Shown one piece after another: positions 15,092-23,692 of a DNA stretch of 64,000 nt. The DNA is from Caldifarciminota bacterium UBA1063 (GTDB lineage Bacteria; Hydrothermota; Hydrothermia; UBA1063), in the NCBI GenBank assembly GCA_002316275.1, contig DCDE01000019.1:1-64000 (forward strand). The letters are read 5' to 3'. A model generated the notes under the pieces. That model was given only the letters and a program-made list of their open reading frames with translations. It ran no database searches and was not told the DNA's origin. Both the position numbers and the translations under genes were made by a program. The first letter of the stretch is position 1; every line of letters begins with the position of its first letter.

Positions 15092-17554
15092 ATGCTTGAA
15101 AATGATGAGCGTAGAGAAATTCCTACATTAATAGAAGAGGAGATCCGCTCTGCCTACATAGATTACGCAATGAGCGTAATCGTGGGGAGAGCTTTGCCTG
15201 ATGTAAGGGACGGATTAAAACCTGTTCAGAGACGCATTCTTTTCTCCATGAGAGAAGTTGGCCTTCTCCCTTCAAAACCCTTTAGAAAATCTGCTACAGT
15301 TGTCGGGGAAGTGATTGGAAAGTATCATCCCCACGGTGATCAGTCTGTTTATGATGCACTTGTTAGGCTTGCGCAGGATTTTACTATGCGTTACCCCCTT
15401 GTAGAAGGGCAAGGGAACTTTGGTTCTATAGATGGCGATCCTCCTGCAGCTTATCGTTATACTGAAGCACGGCTTTCTCCTATAGCTATGGAACTTTTGG
15501 ATGGGCTCGATGAAGATGCTGTGGATTTTGTCCCAAATTTTGATGGGCGGCTAAAAGAGCCGGTAGTTCTTCCCTCGAGATTTCCAAACATACTGTGTAA
15601 TGGTTCATATGGTATAGCAGTGGGAATGGCTACAGAGATTCCGCCTCATAACATTGGCGAAGTTTTAGAAGCGTTAGTTGCATTAATTGAAAATCCGCAA
15701 ATTTCTATAGAGCAACTGATGCACTATATAAAGGGCCCAGATTTTCCCACGGGTGGCATAATTATTGGGTCCAAAGGCATAAGGAGTGCATATTCTACAG
15801 GCTCCGGGACGATAACCGTTAGAGCCCGTGCCCATGTTGAAGAAAAACAGGGAGGTCGGCTTTCGCTTGTATTTACTGAGTTTCCCTACAGGGTGAGCAA
15901 AGCGAGCATAATTTTTAAAATTGCATCTCTCGCGAAAGGTGGTGTTATTACTGAGATTTCTGAGGTCCGCGATGAGTCAGATAGGGAAGGTCTCAGGTTA
16001 GTGGTGGAACTTAAACGGGGTGCTGACCCTGATGTAGCTTTGAATAAACTCTATAAGCATACGCAGCTTCAGGAGACTTTTGGTCTCAATTTTCTTGCTC
16101 TAGTTGATAATGTCCCTGAAGTTTTAGATATAAAAAGGATACTCGAAGAGTATTTAAAATATCAAGAAGATGTAAACACAAGGGTAATAAAATTCAGACT
16201 CGGGAAGAAGGAAGAACGGGCGCATATTTTGGAAGGTTTCAAAATTGCCTTAGAGCATCTTGATGAAATCATCGAGATAATTAAAACATCGGAAGACCAA
16301 GGGGACGCAAAAGAAAAATTGATGGGTCGTTTTAGTCTTTCAGAATTGCAGTCACAGGCAATTCTTGATATGCGGCTTGGGAATCTCACCAAACTTGACA
16401 GGGATAAAGTGGAGAGAGAATATGAGAATTGCGTAATGGAGATTGCTAGGTTCAGAGAAATTCTGAGTGATAGAAAGCTTTTACTTGAAGAGATAAAAAA
16501 TCAATTCATGGAAATAAAGAAAAAGTATGCTGACCACCGTAGAACAGAGATTGTGGAAGAAGAATTGACATCCTTTGACGCTGAGGAATTAATCCCCGAC
16601 GAGCAGGTAATTGTTACTGTTACACTAAAGAATTATATCAAGCGTAGTTCTATAGCCTCCTTCCGGACCCAGAGGCGTGGTGGAAAAGGTAAAAAGGGTA
16701 TTAGAACATATACAGATGATTATCCTATAGCTATAATACTTAGCAGTAACCATAACAATCTTTTACTTTTCACGAATCTGGGTAGATGTTATGTAGTAAA
16801 AACTTACGAAATTCAGGAAGGGGGTCTGCAGGACAAAGGTGTCTCCCTCCGAAGGCTTATAAATTTGAAAGATGAAGAAAGGGTAATTTCAGCTGTCTCT
16901 ATAAGAAATGATGAATTTACTAAGGATAAGTATCTTGTTTTTGCCACTTCGAACGGCATTGTTAAGAGGACGCCATTGAGTCTTTTTGCAAAAGTTGGAA
17001 GGCCAGGGAGAAGAGCAATAAATCTACGAGAGAATGATACTGTTGTTGATGTATTAGTTACTTCAGGCGACGATGAGCTGATAATAGCAAGGGATTCCGG
17101 GAGAGCTGTTAAGTTTAGCGAGAAGGAGATAACTATACATGGGGTAGCAGCTTATGGGATAAGAGGCATAAAGCTGGCGAAAGGCGAAAGAGCAGTTTCC
17201 ATGGTGAAAGTGTCTCATAACAAGGAAGTTTTAACAATTACAGAGCTTGGTTATGGGAAGAGATTCCTTCCCTCGGAAATAACTTTGCATCACCGGAACA
17301 CTGGTGGCGTTAAGATTCTTTCAGGAATAAAGAAAACCGGGAAGTTGAAAAAGCTTGCCATGGTGACCGAGAAAGATGACATTATTATTCTCGCAAAGAG
17401 TGGAAAGGTTATTAGAATAAAAGCTGCAGAGATAAACCTTCAGAAAAGGGCCTCCATGGGTACAAAACTGATTGATACTATTGATGGAGATCTGGTTGTA
17501 GATTGCGAGATCATTCCCCATCAGGAAGGATTAGAGGAGGAAGAGCTATTTTAG
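15092..17554 (+). CDS. gyrA: DNA gyrase subunit A
   Basis: The breakage-reunion subunit of gyrase, 820 residues. The winged-helix domain has the catalytic tyrosine Y123 in YRYTEARLS. The C-terminal beta-pinwheel carries the GyrA box QRRGGKGKKG, which marks gyrase rather than topoisomerase IV. The end is acidic (EEEELF). In the quinolone pocket, GKYHPHGDQSVYD places Gln84 at the position of E. coli Ser83, while the acidic Asp88 (E. coli Asp87) is kept. The start ATG follows the dksA-like stop by 8 bases. No gyrB is nearby. Confidence 0.97.
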   Translation: MLENDERREIPTLIEEEIRSAYIDYAMSVIVGRALPDVRDGLKPVQRRILFSMREVGLLPSKPFRKSATVVGEVIGKYHPHGDQSVYDALVRLAQDFTMRYPLVEGQGNFGSIDGDPPAAYRYTEARLSPIAMELLDGLDEDAVDFVPNFDGRLKEPVVLPSRFPNILCNGSYGIAVGMATEIPPHNIGEVLEALVALIENPQISIEQLMHYIKGPDFPTGGIIIGSKGIRSAYSTGSGTITVRARAHVEEKQGGRLSLVFTEFPYRVSKASIIFKIASLAKGGVITEISEVRDESDREGLRLVVELKRGADPDVALNKLYKHTQLQETFGLNFLALVDNVPEVLDIKRILEEYLKYQEDVNTRVIKFRLGKKEERAHILEGFKIALEHLDEIIEIIKTSEDQGDAKEKLMGRFSLSELQSQAILDMRLGNLTKLDRDKVEREYENCVMEIARFREILSDRKLLLEEIKNQFMEIKKKYADHRRTEIVEEELTSFDAEELIPDEQVIVTVTLKNYIKRSSIASFRTQRRGGKGKKGIRTYTDDYPIAIILSSNHNNLLLFTNLGRCYVVKTYEIQEGGLQDKGVSLRRLINLKDEERVISAVSIRNDEFTKDKYLVFATSNGIVKRTPLSLFAKVGRPGRRAINLRENDTVVDVLVTSGDDELIIARDSGRAVKFSEKEITIHGVAAYGIRGIKLAKGERAVSMVKVSHNKEVLTITELGYGKRFLPSEITLHHRNTGGVKILSGIKKTGKLKKLAMVTEKDDIIILAKSGKVIRIKAAEINLQKRASMGTKLIDTIDGDLVVDCEIIPHQEGLEEEELF

Positions 17555-18162
17555 CTAAATTATTAATTTTACTTTCTGTGACTGCAAATGATCCTGGTCT
17601 TGTTCCATCCCTTTTAATACCCGGGTTTCATGAATTTAGGAGAGGTGGGAAGAGAGGTTATATTTATGCTGTGAGTGAAGCTGTTATTATCTCTTACTAC
17701 GGTATTTCCAGTTATGAGAGGAGGACTCTGTTAAATTATAGTAGATCGTATGTTTTTGAACATGCCGGGACATTGCTCCCCACAAGTTATAACGAATCTT
17801 GGAGAGTTGTGGAAAGTAGCATTTCTTATGAAGACTATGTTGAAGATCTATATAGAACTGCCAGACAGATGTATCCAGATGACCCTGCAAAGCAGGATGA
17901 ATATGTCGAAATGAGCAAGCCTAATTACTACTGGAATTGGGATGGTTCGCAAAGTTTTTTGGAGTTTCAAAATTTGATGCGTAGATATAGAGGGATTGGG
18001 AGCCGAAAGACAATTGCGCTTGGCCTTATAGTCCTGAACCATCTTGCCAGTGGTATTGATTATCTTGTTAGTAAAAGTATCAAAAGTGCAGGACTTGATG
18101 TAGATCTAAAGACTTATCTTGGACCACAAGAGCTAACGATGTCCTTAAATTATCGTTTTTAA
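17548..18162 (+). CDS. DUF5683-like membrane protein, possible ATT start
   Basis: A protein of about 204 residues. It starts with a signal-like LAKLLILLSVTA, then a VPSLLIPGFHEFRRGGKRGYIYAVSEA segment resembling DUF5683 of Bacteroidota, and a late hydrophobic helix (IALGLIVLNHLASGIDYLV). An ideal Shine-Dalgarno site AGGAGG (17535-17540), inside the gyrA end, is spaced 7 bases from an ATT codon (17548) that begins exactly at the signal sequence. The nearest conventional starts are a TTG at 17503 (weak site, adds 15 charged residues) and a GTG at 17578 (cuts the signal). I prefer ATT, with moderate confidence. Confidence 0.6.
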   Translation: MLAKLLILLSVTANDPGLVPSLLIPGFHEFRRGGKRGYIYAVSEAVIISYYGISSYERRTLLNYSRSYVFEHAGTLLPTSYNESWRVVESSISYEDYVEDLYRTARQMYPDDPAKQDEYVEMSKPNYYWNWDGSQSFLEFQNLMRRYRGIGSRKTIALGLIVLNHLASGIDYLVSKSIKSAGLDVDLKTYLGPQELTMSLNYRF

Positions 18163-18176
18163 AGGGGGTTAGAAAG

Positions 18177-19277
18177 ATGAAAATACCTATTATTGACCTT
18201 GTAAGGCAGCATAAGCCTTTAGAGCAGGAATTGGAATCTGCGTTCAGGAAGGTACTCGAGTCTGGTCAATTTATTCTTGGAAGCGAAGTGGAAGAGTTTG
18301 AAAAAAATGCAGCCAATTTCCTTAAAATTAAATATGCAATTGGTGTTGGTAATGGCACCGATGCCCTTACTATTGCCCTAAAAGCCTTGAATATAGGAGC
18401 CGGCGATGAGGTGATTACAACGCCCTTTACTTTTTTCGCAACGGCAGAGACTATCGCTATGATTGGAGCAAAACCTGTTTTTGTTGACGTCGAAGATACG
18501 ACTTTGAATATAGATGTACGAAAAATTGAAGAAAAAATCAATTCCAAGACCAAAGCCATTTTGCCTGTTCACATTTTTGGTCAGGGTGCGAAGATGGAAG
18601 AGATAATAGAGATTGCAAAAAGGCATCAGCTAAAGGTTATTGAGGATACTGCTCAGGGCTTTGGTTCGAAAAGGAATGGTAAGTATCTCGGAACCTTTGG
18701 TGACATTGGAACGTTTAGCTTCTTCCCCACTAAAAATCTTTCGTGTCTTGGGGACGGTGGCCTAATTGTTACTCAGGATGATCTTTTGTACGAAATGGGG
18801 AAGAAGTTGAGAGTACACGGTTCTTCTAAGAAGTATTATCACGATTTTTTAGGCTACAACTCCAGGCTTGATGCCCTGCAAGCCGCGTTTCTGAATGTTA
18901 AACTGAACTACATTGAAAAATGGAATGAGCGAAGGAGAGGGATTGCTAAAATTTTTGATGCTGAGCTGAAACCCTATGTGAAGGTGCCAGAAGTGGATGC
19001 GGGGAATGAACATATATATCACCAGTATACCATAAGGACGGACAAGCGCGATTCGCTTAGTGACTTTCTACATAAGAAAGGCATTGCTACGCAAGTACAC
19101 TACCCCGTGCCTCTTCACCTGCAGCCAGCTTTGGGATATCTTGGCTACAAAAAGGGCGATTTTCCTGTAGCGGAACGAGCCGCAAAAGAAGTCCTGTCGT
19201 TGCCTATATTTCCTGAACTGATGGATCAAGAGGTCGAATATATTGTAAGTTCCATAAGGGAATATTTCAGAGGGTAA
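18177..19277 (+). CDS. DegT/DnrJ/EryC1/StrS aminotransferase
   Basis: A PLP-dependent sugar aminotransferase of 366 residues. The substrate-binding GNGTDAL motif near residue 60 and the EDTAQGFGS segment carrying the cofactor-binding Asp are present. The PLP-anchoring Lys is K186 in SFFPTKNLSCLGDGG, followed by NSRLDALQAAFL. Such enzymes transaminate keto-sugars, usually dTDP- or UDP-linked, for surface polysaccharide. RfbA and RfbB in this window can supply a dTDP-4-keto-6-deoxyglucose substrate, but linkage is inference. It has a GGGGG site 7 bases before ATG and leads straight into the M42 peptidase gene. Confidence 0.92.
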   Translation: MKIPIIDLVRQHKPLEQELESAFRKVLESGQFILGSEVEEFEKNAANFLKIKYAIGVGNGTDALTIALKALNIGAGDEVITTPFTFFATAETIAMIGAKPVFVDVEDTTLNIDVRKIEEKINSKTKAILPVHIFGQGAKMEEIIEIAKRHQLKVIEDTAQGFGSKRNGKYLGTFGDIGTFSFFPTKNLSCLGDGGLIVTQDDLLYEMGKKLRVHGSSKKYYHDFLGYNSRLDALQAAFLNVKLNYIEKWNERRRGIAKIFDAELKPYVKVPEVDAGNEHIYHQYTIRTDKRDSLSDFLHKKGIATQVHYPVPLHLQPALGYLGYKKGDFPVAERAAKEVLSLPIFPELMDQEVEYIVSSIREYFRG

Positions 19278-19281
19278 TAAA

Positions 19282-20352
19282 ATGAATACGAAAGAACTCC
19301 TTGTAAGCCTCTCAAATGTTTTTGGACCTGCTGGTTTTGAAGACGAAGTGCGGAGTCTCATTAAGGAGCTTATAGAAGGCTTTGTAGATGAGGTTCATGA
19401 GGATACCTCGGGGAATCTTATTACAATTAAAAGGGGAACTTCAAATCAAAAGGTTATGCTGGATGCACACATGGACGAAGTTGGCCTCGTAATTTCACAC
19501 ATTCAGAGTCCATTCCTAAAGTTTCAACTACTTGGTGGATGGGATGCAAGACTTTTACCCGGGCAGAAGGTTTTAATCAAAACGAGGAGTGGTAACAAGA
19601 TTTCCGGAGTTATCGGGACTATCCCCCCTCATGTACAGACTCAGGAAGAAATGAGAAAGGTTTTTGAGGTGCACGACCTGTTTATTGATGTTGGTGCTAC
19701 TTCGGAGGAGGAATTACTTTTAAAGGGGATTACCGTGGGTGATCCAGCCGTTGTGTTCTCTCCTGCTGAGCTGACGGGAGAGGATACGGTTATTGGAAAA
19801 GCTTTTGACGATAGGGCAGGTTGTGCAGTACTGATTAAATTACTTGAAAGGCTGAAGAATTCGAAGCTCCCGTACGACCTTTACACTGTATTTGCTACAG
19901 GAGAGGAATTGGGACTGAGAGGTGCCAAGGTATCTGCGTATAATGTAGACCCTGATTTTTCATTGAGTTTAGAAGGTACCATTGCAGTAGATAACCCAAA
20001 TATATCACCGTACAAGCAGCCGTCTCACTTAGGTAAGGGCCCTGTAATAACAATAGTTGACAGGAGCATCGTCGTAAATCAAAAGGTAGTGATGTTTTTT
20101 GAAGAGGTTGCGAAGAGGAACTCAATTCCTTACCAGTATAAGACACCAATTTTTGGGTCTACGAATGCAGGTGTGATCCATCTTGAGCGTGGAGGGGTTC
20201 TCTGTGGAGTAATTGCAGTCCCCGTTAGATACATTCATTCTCCCCTTTCCATTGTAAAAGTTGCTGATTTTGAATATACAGTAGACCTTTTATACAACAT
20301 CCTTATTGAACTTCCTGGGACAGGGTTTTTAAACAAAAAGCTTAGATTATGA
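19282..20352 (+). CDS. M42-family glutamyl aminopeptidase-like metallopeptidase
   Basis: A tetrahedral-type dinuclear metalloaminopeptidase of 356 residues. Motifs are LDAHMDEVG (His63 ligand), AFDDRAGCAVL (bridging Asp) and ATGEELGLRGAK (general base Glu208/209). RYIHSPLS near the C-terminus supplies the last His ligand. M42 enzymes are cytosolic and clear short peptides. The gene overlaps the MoaD-like gene by 4 bases, so peptidase, MoaD and E1 are made together, which is unusual company for an M42 enzyme. Confidence 0.93.
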   Translation: MNTKELLVSLSNVFGPAGFEDEVRSLIKELIEGFVDEVHEDTSGNLITIKRGTSNQKVMLDAHMDEVGLVISHIQSPFLKFQLLGGWDARLLPGQKVLIKTRSGNKISGVIGTIPPHVQTQEEMRKVFEVHDLFIDVGATSEEELLLKGITVGDPAVVFSPAELTGEDTVIGKAFDDRAGCAVLIKLLERLKNSKLPYDLYTVFATGEELGLRGAKVSAYNVDPDFSLSLEGTIAVDNPNISPYKQPSHLGKGPVITIVDRSIVVNQKVVMFFEEVAKRNSIPYQYKTPIFGSTNAGVIHLERGGVLCGVIAVPVRYIHSPLSIVKVADFEYTVDLLYNILIELPGTGFLNKKLRL

Positions 20353-20636
20353 AAGTAACCTTGAGAGTTTACACGTACCTTAAAGCTGAATTGGGAAAGG
20401 GAGAGATATGTATTGAAATTCCGGATAGTGATTCTATATCTTTAGGTAGGCTGCTGGAGGAGGTGCAAAAATCCACCGGGAAGGATATAAAAGAAAAGAT
20501 CATTAAAGATAATAAAATCCGAGACGGCATTATACTCATGCTGAACGGCAAGAATTTGCTCACTTTTGAATCAGGGGAAGTATTATTTCACGACGGTGAC
20601 GTGATTTCTGTTTTGCCTCCGGGCTCTGGTGGATAA
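20349..20636 (+). CDS. MoaD/ThiS-like ubiquitin-fold sulfur carrier
   Basis: A 95-residue beta-grasp protein beginning MKVTLRVYTYLKAELGKGE. It has LLEEVQKSTGKD helix signatures and ends DVISVLPPGSGG. The terminal Gly-Gly is the adenylation and thiocarboxylation site of MoaD, ThiS and SAMP-type carriers; the DGDVISVLPPGSGG ending is closest to MoaD. The start overlaps the M42 stop by ATGA and the stop overlaps the E1 start, so carrier and activating enzyme are translationally coupled. No moaE, moaA or moaC gene is in the window. Confidence 0.85.
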   Translation: MKVTLRVYTYLKAELGKGEICIEIPDSDSISLGRLLEEVQKSTGKDIKEKIIKDNKIRDGIILMLNGKNLLTFESGEVLFHDGDVISVLPPGSGG

Positions 20637-21316
20637 TGGAAGAGATCTTTGCCCGGCACTTACCGCTTATCGGTAAAGATGGTATCCGGCGACTTTTGAA
20701 CTCGAAAGTATTAGTAGCGGGGGCAGGTGGCCTTGGAACAGTAGTACTTCAGATACTTGTAAGGACTGGTGTAGGGAAGATTTACATAGTAGACCACGGA
20801 ATTGTGGATGAACCTGACTTGAATAGGCAGATTCTGTATAATCGTGGAGACATAGGTGAGGCGAAGGTTGACGTTGTCATTCGCGAGCTTAATAAAATAC
20901 GTGATGTTGATCTTATCGGAATAAAGTGTACTATAGACGAAAACTTTGAAATTCCGGAAGATGTTGATATCGTTGTAGATTGCCTTGATAACTTTTATGG
21001 TAAGTTTCTGTTGAATGATCTGGCGTTGAAGAAAGATAAGCCCCTTGTACACGCAGGCATATCGGGTTTTTATGGCCAAGTCACTACCATCATCCCGAAA
21101 GAGACCCTTTCTTTGAGGGACATGCTAAGAGGAGCGTTGATCGAGAAGAGAGGAGGTTTGCCTGTAATTGCTGTATCTTCATTTTCGCTTGGAACAATAG
21201 AGGCCAGCGAGACAATTAAGTACTTAATTGGGAAAGGGACTCTTCTTAAAAATCGCATACTTGTAGTTGACGTTCTTCACAACGACTTCCAGATTATTGA
21301 AATTGCTAGTTCATAG
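20636..21316 (+). CDS. E1-like adenylyltransferase (MoeB/ThiF/HesA family)
   Basis: A 226-residue Rossmann-fold activating enzyme. It has AGAGGLG (29-34), VDHGIVDEPDLNRQ carrying the ATP-contact Arg (R64) and the Asp pair, and VDCLDNFYGKFLLND with the Mg-binding Asp. It is expected to adenylate the C-terminal Gly of the coupled MoaD-like protein. It lacks the two CxxC pairs that bind structural zinc in E. coli MoeB and ThiF; the region where the first CxxC falls reads TLSLRDMLRGALIEKRGG. The product pathway (molybdopterin, thiamin or protein tagging) is open. Confidence 0.88.
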   Translation: MEEIFARHLPLIGKDGIRRLLNSKVLVAGAGGLGTVVLQILVRTGVGKIYIVDHGIVDEPDLNRQILYNRGDIGEAKVDVVIRELNKIRDVDLIGIKCTIDENFEIPEDVDIVVDCLDNFYGKFLLNDLALKKDKPLVHAGISGFYGQVTTIIPKETLSLRDMLRGALIEKRGGLPVIAVSSFSLGTIEASETIKYLIGKGTLLKNRILVVDVLHNDFQIIEIASS

Positions 21317-21331
21317 TTTTTCTATTAAAAT
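21303..21331 (+). promoter_or_regulatory. Transglutaminase gene promoter (leaderless)
   Basis: TTGCTA (21303-21308), a 17-base spacer and TAAAAT (21326-21331) are followed by 6 bases and ATG 21338. The predicted start is the A of the ATG. The -35 box lies within the end of the E1 gene. Confidence 0.6.
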
Positions 21332-21337
21332 TTCTTT

Positions 21338-22669
21338 ATGAAGGCGATTCTATACCTTATTACACTTTTATGTGCATCTTCCAAACAGGATACCCTTTGG
21401 TACAGCATGTATTTGCAGGGGAACAAGGTGGGTTATAGCTCAATTGTCCTGTATAGCAAACCATCCGGTTACCAAATTGATGAAAGTAACTATATGCAAG
21501 TTCAGATGCTGGGTACTTTGAAAAGGGTTCTGATTAATACCAGTTACAATACTGATAAAGCACTTAGAATTTCTTCAGCAAAGTTTGATATGAAGAGTCA
21601 AGACCAAAAGATCTCTGGGACGTTTAAAGTTGTTGGAGATACGATTTTTCTTAGTTATGCATCTGGGGGCGGTACACCAATAGAGCGGAAGATACTTGTG
21701 TCTGAACCTGTCTTTACAGAGACTACGCTAAGACTTTACCTTGAAAGGAATCCGGTAAAAAGCCTTAAGGTAGCCCTGTTAGATGCACCAACAGCTAGTG
21801 TCTCAGAGGGGATTTGTGAGCTTATTTCTGAAAAGAGTGGAACGAGGACCTATAGACTATCTTACCAGGGTACAGAAACAAGGCTTACTATTAAGAACGG
21901 TTCTTTTGTTAGGGAAGAGGGGCCGATGGGAATTTCTATTGTGCGTGAAAGTAAAGAAGATGTGGTGGAATTTGCTCGTGAGATTGATATTACAGAACTT
22001 TATGCAATAGTTCCCAATAAACCTATAAGAGCTAAAGATTATCTTAAGTTAAAACTTACCGGGAGCCTGAAGGGCATCGACGTAAACTTCGGCCCTCAAA
22101 AATTGTTAGATAAGACTCAAAATACTATCCGCCTTGAAATCAAGGCCCCCGATATAAAGTGTTCGCAAACCTCTCCTTTGAGCGGTGAAGTAAAGAAATA
22201 TCTTGAGCCTGACGCTTATGTTCAGTCCAATGCCCCTGAAATCATTGAAATTTCTGAAAAAATTACTTCTGGTATCAAGGATCCATGTGCAAAAATTCGG
22301 GCATTAAATAGCTGGCTTTTTCATAATATCACAAAAGCACCTTCGGTTACTGTCCCGACAGCCTTGGATGTGCTTCGAGAGCGTCGAGGAGACTGCAACG
22401 AACATGCTGTACTTTTCACGGCTTTGGCAAGAGCGGCAGGGATCCCCACGGATATAGTCGTAGGTCTTGTATATCAGGACGGAGCTTATTATTACCATGC
22501 GTGGGCTATGGTTTTTATCGGTGGGGAGTGGATTTTTGTGGACCCAATTTTTGGTGAATTCCCCGCTTCTCTCAAACACCTTGCACTTTCGAGGGGATCT
22601 TTGGAAAAACAGACTGAAATTATGCAAGTTGTTGGGAATTTGAAGATCGATGTGGAGGAACAGTTATGA
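21338..22669 (+). CDS. Exported transglutaminase-like protease-fold protein
   Basis: A 443-residue protein with signal MKAILYLITLLCASS. An all-beta N-terminal region of about 290 residues follows. The C-terminal transglutaminase core has the catalytic triad Cys353 (RRGDCNEHAVLF), His387 (YYYHAWAMV) and Asp402 (WIFVDPIFG). This arrangement (beta-rich head plus transglutaminase core) is common among periplasmic proteins of unknown substrate. It probably starts a new transcript from its own leaderless promoter and overlaps the tiny CXXC gene by 4 bases, so all three following genes form an operon. Confidence 0.85.
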   Translation: MKAILYLITLLCASSKQDTLWYSMYLQGNKVGYSSIVLYSKPSGYQIDESNYMQVQMLGTLKRVLINTSYNTDKALRISSAKFDMKSQDQKISGTFKVVGDTIFLSYASGGGTPIERKILVSEPVFTETTLRLYLERNPVKSLKVALLDAPTASVSEGICELISEKSGTRTYRLSYQGTETRLTIKNGSFVREEGPMGISIVRESKEDVVEFAREIDITELYAIVPNKPIRAKDYLKLKLTGSLKGIDVNFGPQKLLDKTQNTIRLEIKAPDIKCSQTSPLSGEVKKYLEPDAYVQSNAPEIIEISEKITSGIKDPCAKIRALNSWLFHNITKAPSVTVPTALDVLRERRGDCNEHAVLFTALARAAGIPTDIVVGLVYQDGAYYYHAWAMVFIGGEWIFVDPIFGEFPASLKHLALSRGSLEKQTEIMQVVGNLKIDVEEQL

Positions 22670-22812
22670 AAATATTCTTGAAAGTGGGCACACCTGTCTT
22701 CTTATTTTTATTCATGATATTATTAATGATATCGGGTTTGAGAAGAGAAGAACATCTCGAAGTTGAATTTAACGGCAATATACTTTGCCTCTCATGCATC
22801 GGAATAGAATAG
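22666..22812 (+). CDS. 48-residue CXXC membrane protein (CD1871A-like)
   Basis: A very short gene. The start ATG overlaps the transglutaminase stop (ATGA), with GGAGG about 8 bases upstream. Residues 1-24 form one membrane helix (MKIFLKVGTPVFLFLFMILL and on), followed by a basic pair, then an acidic stretch and the C-terminal motif ILCLSCIGIE with Cys41 and Cys44. This shape, a helix plus terminal CLxCIGI motif, matches the CD1871A CXXC family, which sits next to NapH-like or FMN-binding electron-transfer proteins. Its stop overlaps the NapH-like gene by 19 bases. It may be an anchor or thiol partner for that protein. Confidence 0.7.
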   Translation: MKIFLKVGTPVFLFLFMILLMISGLRREEHLEVEFNGNILCLSCIGIE

Positions 22813-23684
22813 CCGAAAGAACAAAAAAAGTTTCAGTTTCAAGAAGAGTCATTCAAATACTGTCTACTTTAGGTATTAATAGTTATATTCCTGATTTTCA
22901 GAAATTTTCAATTTACCAGGGACCCATTAAGGGTTTGTGTGCACCTGGTCTTAATTGCTATGCCTGCCCCTTCGCAAGAACCTCGTGTCCCATAGGGTCG
23001 TTACAGCATTTTATTGTAATAAGGCAATTTCCTCGGTATGTGCTTGGTTATATCGGTGCAGTGGGCGTTCTCTTTGGCAGGGCATTTTGTGGCTGGTTAT
23101 GTCCCTTTGGCTTCCTTCAAGAGCTTTTAAAGAAGTTATCCAAGTTCAGGGTTAAGGTAAGTAAAGCCTGGGGGAATTTAAAGTATCTACTGTTGGCAAT
23201 AATGATTCCAGCTGTGTTTTTCACCTATGAGCCATTATTTTGTAAGTTGTGCCCAGCAGGAACCATTGAGGGAGCTCTACCCATTATGCTTTCTCCGCTC
23301 TGGTCTGACCTCTCGAGTCTCATTTCTTATAGGTTTGTAGTTAAGATATTAATTGCAGTTTTGTTTGTAGTACTCTTCGTGGTAATTAGAAGACCATTTT
23401 GTAGATTTGTATGTCCCCTTGGTGCTATCTGGGGATTTTTCAACAAGATGAGTGTTTTTAGGTTTAGTATTCAAAGTGAGGATTGCATTAAATGTGACCT
23501 TTGTCAGGAAGTTTGCCCCATGGACATAAGGATCTATGAAGATCCAAACCATTACGATTGCATAAGGTGTCTTAAGTGTGTCTACGCTTGCCCGAAGAAC
23601 CTGATAAGGCTGGAAGCTCTTGGTGCTCCAGTTATCAAACCAGGTAGTAGTAAAGAGAGACCTCGGGTATCGCCACAGTTATAA
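22794..23684 (+). CDS. NapH/MauN-like 4Fe-4S membrane polyferredoxin
   Basis: A polytopic membrane protein of 296 residues. Cys-rich membrane motifs come in order: NCYACPFARTSCPIG, GRAFCGWLCPFGFLQE, FCKLCPAG and RRPFCRFVCPLGAI. Two 4Fe-4S ferredoxin clusters follow at the C-terminus (CIKCDLCQEVCP and CIRCLKCVYACP). This resembles NapH and related quinol-to-periplasm electron conduits. The start could be ATG 22794 or TTG 22785; both lie within the CXXC gene. No periplasmic reductase gene is adjacent, so its electron acceptor is unknown. Confidence 0.88.
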   Translation: MHRNRIAERTKKVSVSRRVIQILSTLGINSYIPDFQKFSIYQGPIKGLCAPGLNCYACPFARTSCPIGSLQHFIVIRQFPRYVLGYIGAVGVLFGRAFCGWLCPFGFLQELLKKLSKFRVKVSKAWGNLKYLLLAIMIPAVFFTYEPLFCKLCPAGTIEGALPIMLSPLWSDLSSLISYRFVVKILIAVLFVVLFVVIRRPFCRFVCPLGAIWGFFNKMSVFRFSIQSEDCIKCDLCQEVCPMDIRIYEDPNHYDCIRCLKCVYACPKNLIRLEALGAPVIKPGSSKERPRVSPQL

Positions 23685-23692
23685 AGTATATC

